64,000 nucleotides of DNA from Hoeflea_A sp965249925. Lineage in GTDB: Bacteria; Pseudomonadota; Alphaproteobacteria; Rhizobiales; Rhizobiaceae. Below, one piece after another: positions 41,906-49,779 of this stretch. A program made the position numbers and the translations under genes. The DNA is taken from positions 5,766,001 to 5,830,000 of the forward strand of contig OZ252260.1 of the NCBI GenBank assembly GCA_965249925.1, in the 5' to 3' direction. Below the pieces are notes generated by a model. It saw only the letters and a program-made list of their open reading frames with translations, was not told the origin of the DNA and did not search any database. Numbering within the stretch: position 1 is the stretch's first letter; each line of letters begins with the position of its first letter.

Positions 41906-43368
41906 GACCTCCTTTGGCCGGTGAAGCGGCCGACCGCGTCATGGCGGGGCAGACCGGCGTGCGCAATGGCCAGCGGATCCAGCTTGTCGCGGATCTGCGG
42001 CAGTGCGGGACACGCCCTGTTTGTCCCCGAGTCCACATGCAGCATCATGTGTTCGGCCGTTGCGACGACTCGGTCGTCGGCGCCGTGCAGCATGTGAAAA
42101 ACGTGGAGCCGCTTCTCATCGGCATGCAGTATTTGAGTGGTGGTGTAAAGCCGCTCTCCAAGCTGGCACTCGCCATGATGCATGATATGGGATTCGACCG
42201 TGTAATAGCTGTAGCCGGAAGCGACGTAGTCCATATCCAACCCAATAAGCCTCAGCAAGGCGTCGGAGGTGTCCGCGAAGACCTGAAGATAGCGGTACTC
42301 CGTCATATGGCCATTGTAGTCGATCCACGAGGGCAAGACTTCGAGTTCGGTGAGGCGAAGCAACGGTGCGGATGCATCCGGCGTTGTGTAAAGGGCCTGA
42401 CGGAACCTCTGCTGGTGTGCATTGAGGTGTGCGCCCACGGCGCTGTCACGGTCTTTCAGAGCACGCAACAATCCGACCAAATTGTTGTCGCGGACGCGCT
42501 CCAGTTCACGGATCGACAGATGGCCCGACTGCGCGTCCGACTGAGCGGCGATTTTATCGATGAGATCGTTCGTGAGCTCCGGGACATCGGTCAGCCGGCT
42601 CCATTGCCATTGTAGGCACGGTCCGAACTGGGCCAGGAAATGGCGCATGCCGGATTCACCGCCGGCGACGCGAAAGGTTTCGAAAAGCCCCATCTGCGCC
42701 CAGCGCAGGCCGAAGCCCAGTCGAATGACCTCGTCGATCTCATGGGTGGTCGCAACATCGTCTTTGACCAACCAAAGCGCTTCGCGCCAGACTGCTTCCA
42801 TCAACCGGTCGGCGATGTGCCCATCGATTTCCTTGCGCACATGCAGCGGAGACATGCCAATGCTGTTGAGCACCGTCATGGATCTCTCAACGACAGCTGC
42901 GTCACTTACCGGCGACGGGACCAGTTCGACCAGTGGCAACAGATAGACCGGATTGAACGGGTGGGCGACCAGGATTTCCTCTCGTCTGCTGGTACCCTGT
43001 TGCAGCTCGGATGGTTTGAAGCCGGATGTCGACGAACCGATGGGTGTACCGGGCGCAGTGTGTTCCTGGATATCGCGATAGAGCGCATGCTTGATATCCA
43101 GCCGTTCCGGCACCGATTCCTGGATCCAATCGGTACCGCTGACGGCGTCGGCAAGGGATCGACAAAAGGTCAGTGTGCCTTCTTTCGGCAGCGGTGCGTC
43201 GTAAAGCTGGGGCAGAGCATGTCTGGCATTATCGAGCACCATGCCGATCTTGCGGGCCGCCTCAGGATCAGGATCAAAGACCCGTACGTCCCAACCCTTG
43301 AGCAAAAAGCGGGCGGTCCAGCCGCCGCCAATGACGCCACCCCCGACAATCGCAGCCGTGCCCGTCAT
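41902..43368 (-). CDS. cdhA: L-carnitine 3-dehydrogenase fused to betainyl-CoA thioesterase
   Basis: This is a 488-residue fusion. Residues 1-320 are a 3-hydroxyacyl-CoA-dehydrogenase-like NAD enzyme (AIVGGGVIGGGWTARFLLKG at the start, HPFNPVYLLPLVELVPSP near 137) that oxidises L-carnitine to 3-dehydrocarnitine. Residues ~340-488 form a hot-dog thioesterase (SWIDYNGHMTEYRYLQVF, HIMHHGECQLGERLYTTTQI) that releases glycine betaine from betainyl-CoA. This fusion is known from rhizobial carnitine operons. The start overlaps the BKACE stop by four bases. Confidence 0.93.
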   Translation of the reverse strand: MTGTAAIVGGGVIGGGWTARFLLKGWDVRVFDPDPEAARKIGMVLDNARHALPQLYDAPLPKEGTLTFCRSLADAVSGTDWIQESVPERLDIKHALYRDIQEHTAPGTPIGSSTSGFKPSELQQGTSRREEILVAHPFNPVYLLPLVELVPSPVSDAAVVERSMTVLNSIGMSPLHVRKEIDGHIADRLMEAVWREALWLVKDDVATTHEIDEVIRLGFGLRWAQMGLFETFRVAGGESGMRHFLAQFGPCLQWQWSRLTDVPELTNDLIDKIAAQSDAQSGHLSIRELERVRDNNLVGLLRALKDRDSAVGAHLNAHQQRFRQALYTTPDASAPLLRLTELEVLPSWIDYNGHMTEYRYLQVFADTSDALLRLIGLDMDYVASGYSYYTVESHIMHHGECQLGERLYTTTQILHADEKRLHVFHMLHGADDRVVATAEHMMLHVDSGTNRACPALPQIRDKLDPLAIAHAGLPRHDAVGRFTGQRRS

Positions 43369-44273
43369 CGCGGTGGCCGTTTCTGCAGGCCCAGGCGGAC
43401 GCGGACAACGTCAGGACCGACAACGCGCGCGCCCATGGCCTCGATAATCGTTACCGCGCGCGCTACCAGTGCCTCGTTGGTTGCCAGTTCACCTTTGGCC
43501 AGCCACAGATTGTCCTCAAGCCCGACCCGGACATTTCCGCCGGCGAGCACGGCCGCAGCGACATAGGGCATTTCGTTGCGTCCGAGCGAGAAGGCCGACC
43601 AGTGCCAGTCGCTTGGCACGTTATTGACCATCGCCATAAACGTGTTGAGGTCGTCGGGCGCGCCCCACGGGATGCCCATGCAAAGCTGCACAAGGGCAGG
43701 GCTCGTCAGCACGCCGTCCGAAACCAGCTTTTTGGCAAACCACAGATGTCCCGTATCGAAGGCCTCTATTTCGGGTTTAACCCCGAGTTCGGTCATGCCC
43801 GCCCCCATGGCCTCCAGCATGCCGGGCGTGTTGGTCATAACGTAGTCCGCTTCGGCGAAATTCATCGTGCCGCAATCGAGTGTGCAGATCTCGGGAAGGC
43901 ATTCGGCAACATGCACGAGCCGTTCCTCGGCACTGGCCATGTCGGTACCCGACTGCAACGGCAAAGGGGCCGATGGATTGCCGAACACCATGTCACCGCC
44001 CATGCCGGCGGTGAGGTTCAGCACCACGTCGACATCGGCGTCTCGAATTCGATCGGTGACTTCCCGATAGAGCACCGGATCGCGTGCCGGCGCGCCGCTT
44101 TCCGGATCCCGTACGTGACAATGCACGATGGCGGCACCGGCCCGCGCCGCGGCAATGGCGCTCTCGGCGATTTGCCGGGGGCTGCGCGGCACAAGGGGAC
44201 TGCGATCCTGCGTGCTGCCGGAACCGGTCACGGCGCAAGTGATGAACACCTCGCGGTTTATTTCCAAAGGCAT
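43365..44273 (-). CDS. cdhC: BKACE (DUF849) 3-dehydrocarnitine cleavage enzyme
   Basis: This 302-residue beta-keto acid cleavage enzyme starts with REVFITCAVTGSGS; the zinc motif is HCHVRDP (His51, His53), then LNLTAGMGGDMV and CTLDCGTMNF. CdhC converts dehydrocarnitine plus acetyl-CoA into betainyl-CoA and acetoacetate. ATG 44273 is used because GGAGG lies about ten bases upstream and the family begins there; an in-frame ATG at 44330 is less likely. It is the first gene of the carnitine operon and is divergent from the cdhR-like gene. Confidence 0.93.
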   Translation of the reverse strand: MPLEINREVFITCAVTGSGSTQDRSPLVPRSPRQIAESAIAAARAGAAIVHCHVRDPESGAPARDPVLYREVTDRIRDADVDVVLNLTAGMGGDMVFGNPSAPLPLQSGTDMASAEERLVHVAECLPEICTLDCGTMNFAEADYVMTNTPGMLEAMGAGMTELGVKPEIEAFDTGHLWFAKKLVSDGVLTSPALVQLCMGIPWGAPDDLNTFMAMVNNVPSDWHWSAFSLGRNEMPYVAAAVLAGGNVRVGLEDNLWLAKGELATNEALVARAVTIIEAMGARVVGPDVVRVRLGLQKRPPR

Positions 44274-44324
44274 TTGCTGAGCTCCCTCCACATAGGAAAC
44301 GAGCCTACGTCGCTTGCTTTTTTC

Positions 44325-44364
44325 AATCATGCAGATTTAGTCTCAAATCATGCCGATTTGGACT
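44325..44364. promoter_or_regulatory. Tandem 19-base direct repeats, CdhR-type operator candidate
   Basis: AATCATGCAGATTTAGTCT (44325-44343) is repeated as AATCATGCCGATTTGGACT (44346-44364), 16 of 19 bases identical and offset by 21 bases, two helical turns. This direct-repeat geometry is what AraC-family dimers recognise. The second copy includes the ATG of the regulator gene (44350), which suggests autorepression together with activation of the divergent carnitine operon. Confidence 0.65.
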
Positions 44365-45309
44365 AATTCAGCAACGCACAGCCGCCGCATCGACATTCTG
44401 TTGTTCGAGCGTTTCTCCAATCACTGCCTGGCGAACGCGGTCGAGCCGTTGCGTGCCGCCAACGAGCTGGCGCACCGGCAGCGCTATGTCTGGAGATATC
44501 TGACGCTGGACGGCCGCCCCGTCACGTCGTCGAGCGGGCTCATGGTGGATCCGGAGGGAGCCCTGCGAGACCGTGCGGCGGGTGATTACCTGTTTGTCCT
44601 GCCTAGCTACGGTCATCGTCGGCTCGCTACGCCAGCCTGCCGCGCAGCCTTAAGGGTGGCGGCTTCCAAGTACCGGGTGTTGGTCGGTCTCGATACCGGG
44701 AGCTGGTTGCTGGCCGAAGCCGGACTGCTGACGGCGCGGAAAGCAACCATCCATTGGCAGGAACTGGACGATTTTGCCGAGCGGTTCCCCGATGTCGATG
44801 TCGGGCGCGAACGCTTCGTCTTCGACGGTGATCGGATAACGTGCGGAGGCGCCATGGCGGCATTTGATCTGGTGACCCGGTTGATCGCCGACCACTGCGG
44901 TGAAGCCCTACGACTTGAGGTGGACCACCTGTTTATGCACGAAGGCACGGTGGCTCACATGCCGGATACGTTGGCAACCGCCAGCAGTGGATTGGTACAG
45001 AGGGCAGTGCGATTGATGCGTGAGCATATTGAGGAGCCACTGTCGGTCGGGGTCATTGCTCGACGCGTGGGCCGCACACAGCGCGGCTTGGAACAGGCCT
45101 TTCGCCATGAACTCGGGACATCGCCGCGCACCGTGTATCGTCGCCTGCGTCTTATTGCGGTCCGCAAGCTATTGGATGAAACCGTGCTTCCAGTTTCCGA
45201 AATCGCGGTTCGTTGCGGCTATTCGGATGCCAGCGCCATGACCCGTGCTTTCAAGGCAGAGTTTCGGCTGACGCCGAGTGCCGTTCGGATGTCAGATATA
45301 GCCGAATAG
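44350..45309 (+). CDS. cdhR: GlxA/CdhR-type AraC-family regulator of carnitine catabolism
   Basis: This 319-residue regulator has an N-terminal DJ-1/PfpI-like sensor domain (IDILLFERFSNHCLANAVEPL; GLDTGSWLLAEAGLLTARKATIHW near 117) and a C-terminal AraC HTH pair (LSVGVIARRVGRTQRGLEQAF; VSEIAVRCGYSDASAMTRAFK). CdhR proteins activate carnitine dehydrogenase operons in response to carnitine. The start codon lies within an operator-like repeat and lacks a ribosome site, but no later in-frame start would keep the sensor domain intact. It is divergent from the BKACE gene. Confidence 0.88.
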   Translation: MPIWTNSATHSRRIDILLFERFSNHCLANAVEPLRAANELAHRQRYVWRYLTLDGRPVTSSSGLMVDPEGALRDRAAGDYLFVLPSYGHRRLATPACRAALRVAASKYRVLVGLDTGSWLLAEAGLLTARKATIHWQELDDFAERFPDVDVGRERFVFDGDRITCGGAMAAFDLVTRLIADHCGEALRLEVDHLFMHEGTVAHMPDTLATASSGLVQRAVRLMREHIEEPLSVGVIARRVGRTQRGLEQAFRHELGTSPRTVYRRLRLIAVRKLLDETVLPVSEIAVRCGYSDASAMTRAFKAEFRLTPSAVRMSDIAE

Positions 45310-45320
45310 GTAACCTGCGG

Positions 45321-45797
45321 CTACTCGCGACAGCTGATATCGAAATTGTAGCTCGGGCGGTCGCCCTCAGTGATCTCGAGCGTGCCGTAGGCTCCACGAT
45401 AGCCGCCGGTACCGCCGAGGATCACGACGTCGAGCGAGGGTGTATATTCGTTTGTCGCATTATCGCGCGCATACAGGGCGGCCGTGATCAGGGTGTCTCC
45501 ATTGATCCGGATCCTCCAGTCCCCCATCAGCGCATGATCATCGTTGTCACCCAAACGCAGAATGACCGATTCGCCGCTCAGCGCGCCGACAATTTTGTCG
45601 CCATTCAGCAACTGCCGCTCGGCGATGCGCAGATCGCCCACGGACGTGCCGGGTTCCCCCAAATCGACAAGCTCAACGGTTTTTGAGCCGCCGGTTAAAC
45701 TGAACTTGCCGCACATCGTCTCCGTCGCGTTTGCAGGCAATGCGCCCACAATGACAGCCGCCAAGACTATGCCTATTCCAATTGCATAGGTCCGCAT
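45321..45797 (-). CDS. Secreted barrel-like protein (allene oxide cyclase/dirigent-like)
   Basis: This 158-residue exported protein has a signal peptide (IGIVLAAVIVGALPANA). The C-terminal half has the beta-barrel signature VVILGGTGGYRGAYGTLEITEG, shared by allene-oxide-cyclase-like and dirigent-like proteins; bacterial members have no established role. ATG 45797 has a strong AAGGAGGTGA upstream, better spaced than the adjacent GTG. It is convergent with cdhR, 11 bases apart. Confidence 0.75.
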   Translation of the reverse strand: MRTYAIGIGIVLAAVIVGALPANATETMCGKFSLTGGSKTVELVDLGEPGTSVGDLRIAERQLLNGDKIVGALSGESVILRLGDNDDHALMGDWRIRINGDTLITAALYARDNATNEYTPSLDVVILGGTGGYRGAYGTLEITEGDRPSYNFDISCRE

Positions 45798-45898
45798 CAC
45801 TTCACCTCCTTACAGTCTACTGATCGTAAAAGTGTACGGAAGCGGCTGCCACAATGCGACTGCCAAGCGGAATCTGCATCAACAATTTCCGAATTCTG

Positions 45899-46801
45899 TC
45901 ACACGAACTCCGCCGCCACCCGATACAGACCAGCGTGGCGCAGAGCCAGTGCCTCGACGTCCTGCGAATAGCCGCCGCCGACGACACAGGCCACAGGGAC
46001 GAGCCGTTCACGCATCGTGCCGATGACAACACGCTCGCGCTCGCGCAACCCGTTGTCGCTCAGTTTCAGACGCCCCAGTTCGTCTTCGTGATGCGGATCG
46101 ACACCGGCGTTGAAAAACACGATGTCAGGGCGATGACGTTCGACGATTTCCGGTAAGACCGCTTGCAGAACTTCAAGATAAGCGGCGTCACCGGTGTTAT
46201 CTGGCAACCCAATATCCCGGTCGGAAGCGCGTTTGCGCACCGGGTAGTTCTTCTGCGCATGGATGGAGAAGGTGTAGACGGCCGGTTCCGAAGCAAACAG
46301 GTCGGCGGTGCCATCGCCCTGGTGGACGTCGCAGTCAATAACCAGTGCGCGTTCGATTTCACCAGTCGACAGCAACGCCCCGATGGCTATTCCGACATCG
46401 TTGAAAACGCAGAAACCGGCACCCTGGCTGTACCGGGCATGGTGGCCGCCACCGGCGGTATTGCAGGCAATGCCATGCCGTAGGGCAAGTCGGGCGGCAA
46501 GCAAAGTGCCGCCTGCCGCGTAGCGGCTCCGCAACACCAGTTCCTCGTGAATGGGGAAGCCGATTTCCCGTTCGATCGGCTTTGGAACCTCGCATGCCAG
46601 CACCTGGTCGACATAGGCCCCGTGATGGACGAGGGCGAGGCCTTCCCGGTCCACCGGTCGCGGCACATGAAACCCGCCCGGCCCGGCAAGCCGTTCGGCT
46701 TCCAGTATCTCCACCATGCGATTGAGCTTGCCGCCGGGGAACCGCCGATGGCGGGCCGTTTGAATACGAAAGAGTGGATGGTGCACGATCGGAAGTGCCA
46801 T
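45899..46801 (-). CDS. Histone deacetylase/acetoin-utilisation family deacetylase
   Basis: This 300-residue zinc amidohydrolase has NTAGGGHHARYSQGAGFCVFND (catalytic His pair), VIDCDVHQGDGTADLF (zinc ligands) and FFNAGVDPHHEDELGRL. Bacterial members remove acetyl groups from polyamines or other small amines. ATG 46801 is selected from the conserved start LPIVHHPLF; longer frames run into the IclR gene. It lies 49 bases downstream of the IclR gene on the same strand, so both may be cotranscribed. Confidence 0.92.
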   Translation of the reverse strand: MALPIVHHPLFRIQTARHRRFPGGKLNRMVEILEAERLAGPGGFHVPRPVDREGLALVHHGAYVDQVLACEVPKPIEREIGFPIHEELVLRSRYAAGGTLLAARLALRHGIACNTAGGGHHARYSQGAGFCVFNDVGIAIGALLSTGEIERALVIDCDVHQGDGTADLFASEPAVYTFSIHAQKNYPVRKRASDRDIGLPDNTGDAAYLEVLQAVLPEIVERHRPDIVFFNAGVDPHHEDELGRLKLSDNGLRERERVVIGTMRERLVPVACVVGGGYSQDVEALALRHAGLYRVAAEFV

Positions 46802-46850
46802 GGACGCCTTATATGGCGTTTGCGGATCTCCGAGAAAGAGGGTTTTTTCC

Positions 46851-47612
46851 TTAGAGCGCTGCAACCACCTCATCGAGGGTGTGAAGCAACGCAGTACACA
46901 GCTGTTCTCTCTTGCCTTCAAACCTATGCGAAGGAACTGGAATGGAAATCGCATAGATCAATCCGCTGGGATCGCGAAATGCAGCACCGACCGCCGAGAT
47001 GCCGTCTGTGTGCTCATCGATGTCGAACGCCAGTTGCGTGTCGCGTGTTTGCTCGATTTCCCGGATGATCTGCGACAACGGCCGTGCGGGATCGGACTGT
47101 TCTTTAAGTTCGCGTGCGATCAGGGAAGCAGCAACATCGTCGTCGAGCCTCGCCAGCGCCGCCTTGCCGTTGGCTGTCGTGGAGAGCGGAAAGGTCTCGC
47201 CGACCGCCGATACGGTGCGCAGGCGGTGCGTGCCGACAACCTGATCGACGAACACCATATGGTCCTGCCGATAGACGGCAAGATCGACGGTTTCTCCGGT
47301 CTTACGCGCCAGAGCAGTTAGAAGCGGTCGGATCAACTCGGCGACATTGATCCTTCCGGCTTCGGCGAGAGACTGGATTTCCGGCCCCAGACGGAAGCCT
47401 CCCTCGGCAGATGAAACCATGATTAAGCGTTCGGCCTGCAGAGCATTGACAATGCGCTGTACCGTAGAGCGGGGCAGTGTGACCCGCTCGGCGATCTGCC
47501 CGAGGCTCAGTCCCTGATGCTCGTTTTTTAGTACACGAAGAATATCTGCGGCCCGGGATAGAACCTGGATCCCCTGATTAGATTGGCTTTTTTCCACAAG
47601 CTCAACGTTCAT
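46851..47612 (-). CDS. IclR-family transcriptional regulator
   Basis: This 253-residue regulator has an N-terminal winged HTH (VLSRAADILRVLKNEHQG; LSLGQIAERVTLPRSTVQRIV) and a C-terminal effector domain (TVDLAVYRQDHMVFVDQV; LSTTANGKAALA). ATG 47612 begins the conserved part; the frame stays open further upstream across operator-like repeats. It is divergent from the cyclase-cupin-SDR-ABC operon at 47779, which it most likely controls through the palindromes at 47665-47752. Confidence 0.9.
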   Translation of the reverse strand: MNVELVEKSQSNQGIQVLSRAADILRVLKNEHQGLSLGQIAERVTLPRSTVQRIVNALQAERLIMVSSAEGGFRLGPEIQSLAEAGRINVAELIRPLLTALARKTGETVDLAVYRQDHMVFVDQVVGTHRLRTVSAVGETFPLSTTANGKAALARLDDDVAASLIARELKEQSDPARPLSQIIREIEQTRDTQLAFDIDEHTDGISAVGAAFRDPSGLIYAISIPVPSHRFEGKREQLCTALLHTLDEVVAAL

Positions 47613-47664
47613 CTGCTCATCCTGAAAATCCTGCGGCGCGAATCGAGGCGCCGTTCGCAGCGGG

Positions 47665-47689
47665 CCATTATGCCCATCTACCATAATGG
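47665..47689. promoter_or_regulatory. Inverted repeat upstream of the IclR gene
   Basis: Perfect eight-base arms CCATTATG (47665-47672) and CATAATGG (47682-47689) are separated by nine bases, placing the centres about 17 bases apart. It lies 53 bases upstream of the IclR start codon and could serve autoregulation. Confidence 0.5.
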
Positions 47690-47713
47690 AAACAGTCTTA
47701 CACAAGATTAATG

Positions 47714-47752
47714 TTGACCGCAATATGATACACATGTATCGTATTGCAATAC
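47714..47752 (+). promoter_or_regulatory. Promoter with nested palindromes, IclR operator candidate
   Basis: TTGACC (47714-47719), a 17-base spacer and TATCGT (47737-47742) make a plausible promoter for the operon at 47779. A 26-base palindrome with 12-base arms and one mismatch (47721-47746, core GATACA-CA-TGTATC) overlaps spacer and -10, and the perfect 12-base palindrome GTATTGCAATAC (47741-47752) follows. A repressor bound there would block polymerase. Confidence 0.6.
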
Positions 47753-47778
47753 AAAGACATGGCTTGGGAGGACGAACC

Positions 47779-48618
47779 ATGACGGTGACCATCCGCGGCA
47801 TCGATTTTCAGGAAAACCTGAACAACGATATGGGTGTCGAGTTTTACAACCTGTCCCACCGCTACGGATTCCAATGCCCCAACTGGCCTTACTTCCGCGA
47901 TGTCCGGATCGAGCGGATGCACTACATGGCCAAATCGGGCGTGCTGTCTCAGACCCTCACAACAACGATGCACGTCACCACTCACATCGACGCGCCGGCG
48001 CATGTGGTGCAGGGTACGCCATTCATCGACGAGGTGCCGTTGCCGCATTTCTTCGGTTCCGGAATCGTTGTGTCGGTGCCCAAGGAAAAGTGGGAACCGA
48101 TTACCGGTGAGGATCTCGAACAGGCATGCGGCCACGCGATCCGCAGGAACGACGTCCTCATCATCAACACCGGCTGGCACAAGCTCTATGACGACGGGGA
48201 CTACTTCCCTTACTGCCCCGGCCTCGTGCCCTCAGCGGCCGAATGGATGCTGGACAAGGGCGTCAAGGTCGTCGGCCATGACACCCAGGCGAACGACCAT
48301 CCGCTGGCAACCGCCATTGGCCCGCACCGCAACGGCCCGCTGCTGCCGCATCTCAAGGACGAATATCTGGAATGGTCCGGCGGCCGCGACTGGGCGGACG
48401 ATTTTCCCGCCTGGGAGCCGGTTCACACCATGCTATTCAAGCATGGTGTCCTGGGCATCGAGAATGTCGGCGGGGATCTCGACGCGGTCACCGGGAAGCG
48501 TTGCACCTTCGCCTTCTTCCCGTGGAACTGGGATCGCGGCGATGGCTGCATCATCCGCCTTGTGGCGATGATCGACCGTGGTCAGCAATACCGCATAGAG
48601 GCGGGCGAGGCGTTCTGA
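47779..48618 (+). CDS. Cyclase-family metal-dependent hydrolase
   Basis: This 279-residue cytoplasmic protein has the cyclase/kynurenine-formamidase motif TTMHVTTHIDAPAHV near residues 64-78 (HxxTHxDxPxH), then INTGWHKLYDD and VGHDTQANDHPLAT. Unlike the paralogue at 22868 it has no signal peptide. GGGAGG precedes ATG 47779. It is the first gene of a long operon ending at the second cupin and probably hydrolyses a lactone or amide at the head of the pathway. The real substrate is unknown. Confidence 0.9.
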   Translation: MTVTIRGIDFQENLNNDMGVEFYNLSHRYGFQCPNWPYFRDVRIERMHYMAKSGVLSQTLTTTMHVTTHIDAPAHVVQGTPFIDEVPLPHFFGSGIVVSVPKEKWEPITGEDLEQACGHAIRRNDVLIINTGWHKLYDDGDYFPYCPGLVPSAAEWMLDKGVKVVGHDTQANDHPLATAIGPHRNGPLLPHLKDEYLEWSGGRDWADDFPAWEPVHTMLFKHGVLGIENVGGDLDAVTGKRCTFAFFPWNWDRGDGCIIRLVAMIDRGQQYRIEAGEAF

Positions 48619-48980
48619 TGCACATCAAGCGCTTTGCCGATGCGGAAGCCTACGAGGCACCCAATCACCAGAACTGCACCTCCCTGCGGCTTGCCGGCTT
48701 CAGCGAATACGGTCCTGGCAACTTCTGGGTCGGCTGCTCGCATTTCCTGCCGGGTGGAGGCGCCGGGCCTGATGCCTCACCTCTGGAAAAGGTCTACGTG
48801 ATCCTGTCCGGCGAGTTGACGGTCGATGCTGGCGGCAAGACCGAGACCGCAAGGCCGATGGACACCGTTTTCATTCCAGGCGGCGAGGAGCGGGAAATCC
48901 GCAACAACGGTAACGAGGTCGTCACCATGATCGTTGTCATGCCTTATCCGCCTGGTGCAGCACCGGGAGGCGGCATATGA
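48618..48980 (+). CDS. Cupin-domain protein
   Basis: This 120-residue cupin has its first motif at FWVGCSHFLPGGGAGPDASPLEKVYVILSGELTV in sequence (residues about 36-69) and its second near DTVFIPGGEEREIRNNG. The usual first histidine pair is reduced, with polar residues in its place, so metal binding is uncertain. Its ATG overlaps the cyclase-family stop (TGATG) and its stop overlaps the SDR start (ATGA). Confidence 0.85.
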   Translation: MHIKRFADAEAYEAPNHQNCTSLRLAGFSEYGPGNFWVGCSHFLPGGGAGPDASPLEKVYVILSGELTVDAGGKTETARPMDTVFIPGGEEREIRNNGNEVVTMIVVMPYPPGAAPGGGI

Positions 48981-49774
48981 GTTTCTACAGACGTCCTCAC
49001 GACCTGTTCGACATCACCGATAAAGTCGCACTCGTCACCGGCGCATCGGGCGCCTTCGGCGCGGTTGCGGCGAAGACGTTTGCCGGTGCCGGTTGCAAGC
49101 TCGTGTTGTCGGCCGGCAATGCCGAGACGCTGCAGACCGTCGCATCCGAGTGCCGCGAATTGGGGGCTGAGGTCGAGACCGTCAACCTGCGGCCGGACAG
49201 CGAGGCGAATTGTCAAGCCATGGTCGACGCGGCGGTGTCGGCTTATGGACGGCTGGATATCCTGCTGGCGGCCTCCGGCATGAACAAGGTCAACAGGATC
49301 GAAGACATGCCGCTCGAGGATTTCGTCGCGGTCATGGACGCAAACGTCACCCAAAGCTGGATGGTTGCGCGAGCCGCGACAACTCGTATGAAATCCCAGG
49401 GCGAGGGCGGCAAGATCGTGCTGATGTCTTCGGCCCGCGGCCTGCTCGGACATCCGAACGGCTATACAGCCTATTGCGCATCGAAGGCTGCCATCGACGG
49501 CATTACAAAAGCGCTCGGATGCGAACTCGGACCGACCGGCATCACGGTCAACGCCATTGCGCCAACCGTATTCCGTTCACCGCTTACGGCATGGATGTTC
49601 GAGGACACGGATCACGCCACTTCGGTACGCGAAGGCTTCCTCGGTCGGGTGCCAAAAGGACGCCTTGGTGAGCCAGAGGACCTGGCCGGCCCGTTGCTGT
49701 TTCTTGTCTCTTCGGCATCGGATTTCTACACCGGACATATTCTCTATACCGATGGCGGCTACACGGCGGGTTAA
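48977..49774 (+). CDS. Short-chain dehydrogenase/reductase (classical SDR)
   Basis: This 265-residue oxidoreductase has cofactor motif VTGASGAFGAVAAK (residues 20-33), the LAASGMNK segment, catalytic Ser in LMSSARG and the YTAYCASKAA (YxxxK) near residue 160. It ends with the standard ILYTDGGYTAG. It oxidises or reduces a hydroxyl or keto group of the unknown substrate. It is translationally coupled to the cupin upstream. Confidence 0.92.
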   Translation: MSFYRRPHDLFDITDKVALVTGASGAFGAVAAKTFAGAGCKLVLSAGNAETLQTVASECRELGAEVETVNLRPDSEANCQAMVDAAVSAYGRLDILLAASGMNKVNRIEDMPLEDFVAVMDANVTQSWMVARAATTRMKSQGEGGKIVLMSSARGLLGHPNGYTAYCASKAAIDGITKALGCELGPTGITVNAIAPTVFRSPLTAWMFEDTDHATSVREGFLGRVPKGRLGEPEDLAGPLLFLVSSASDFYTGHILYTDGGYTAG

Positions 49775-49779
49775 GCATC

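Noticed and set aside
40781..42097. Plus-strand open frame of 438 codons
   Set aside because: Antisense of the acyl-CoA dehydrogenase and the thioesterase end of the fusion gene, both clearly real.
37851..44273. EamA gene as the proven carnitine-precursor importer
   Set aside because: Only position supports this; EamA proteins are mostly exporters and the 80-base gap leaves operon membership open, so it is mentioned only as a possibility.
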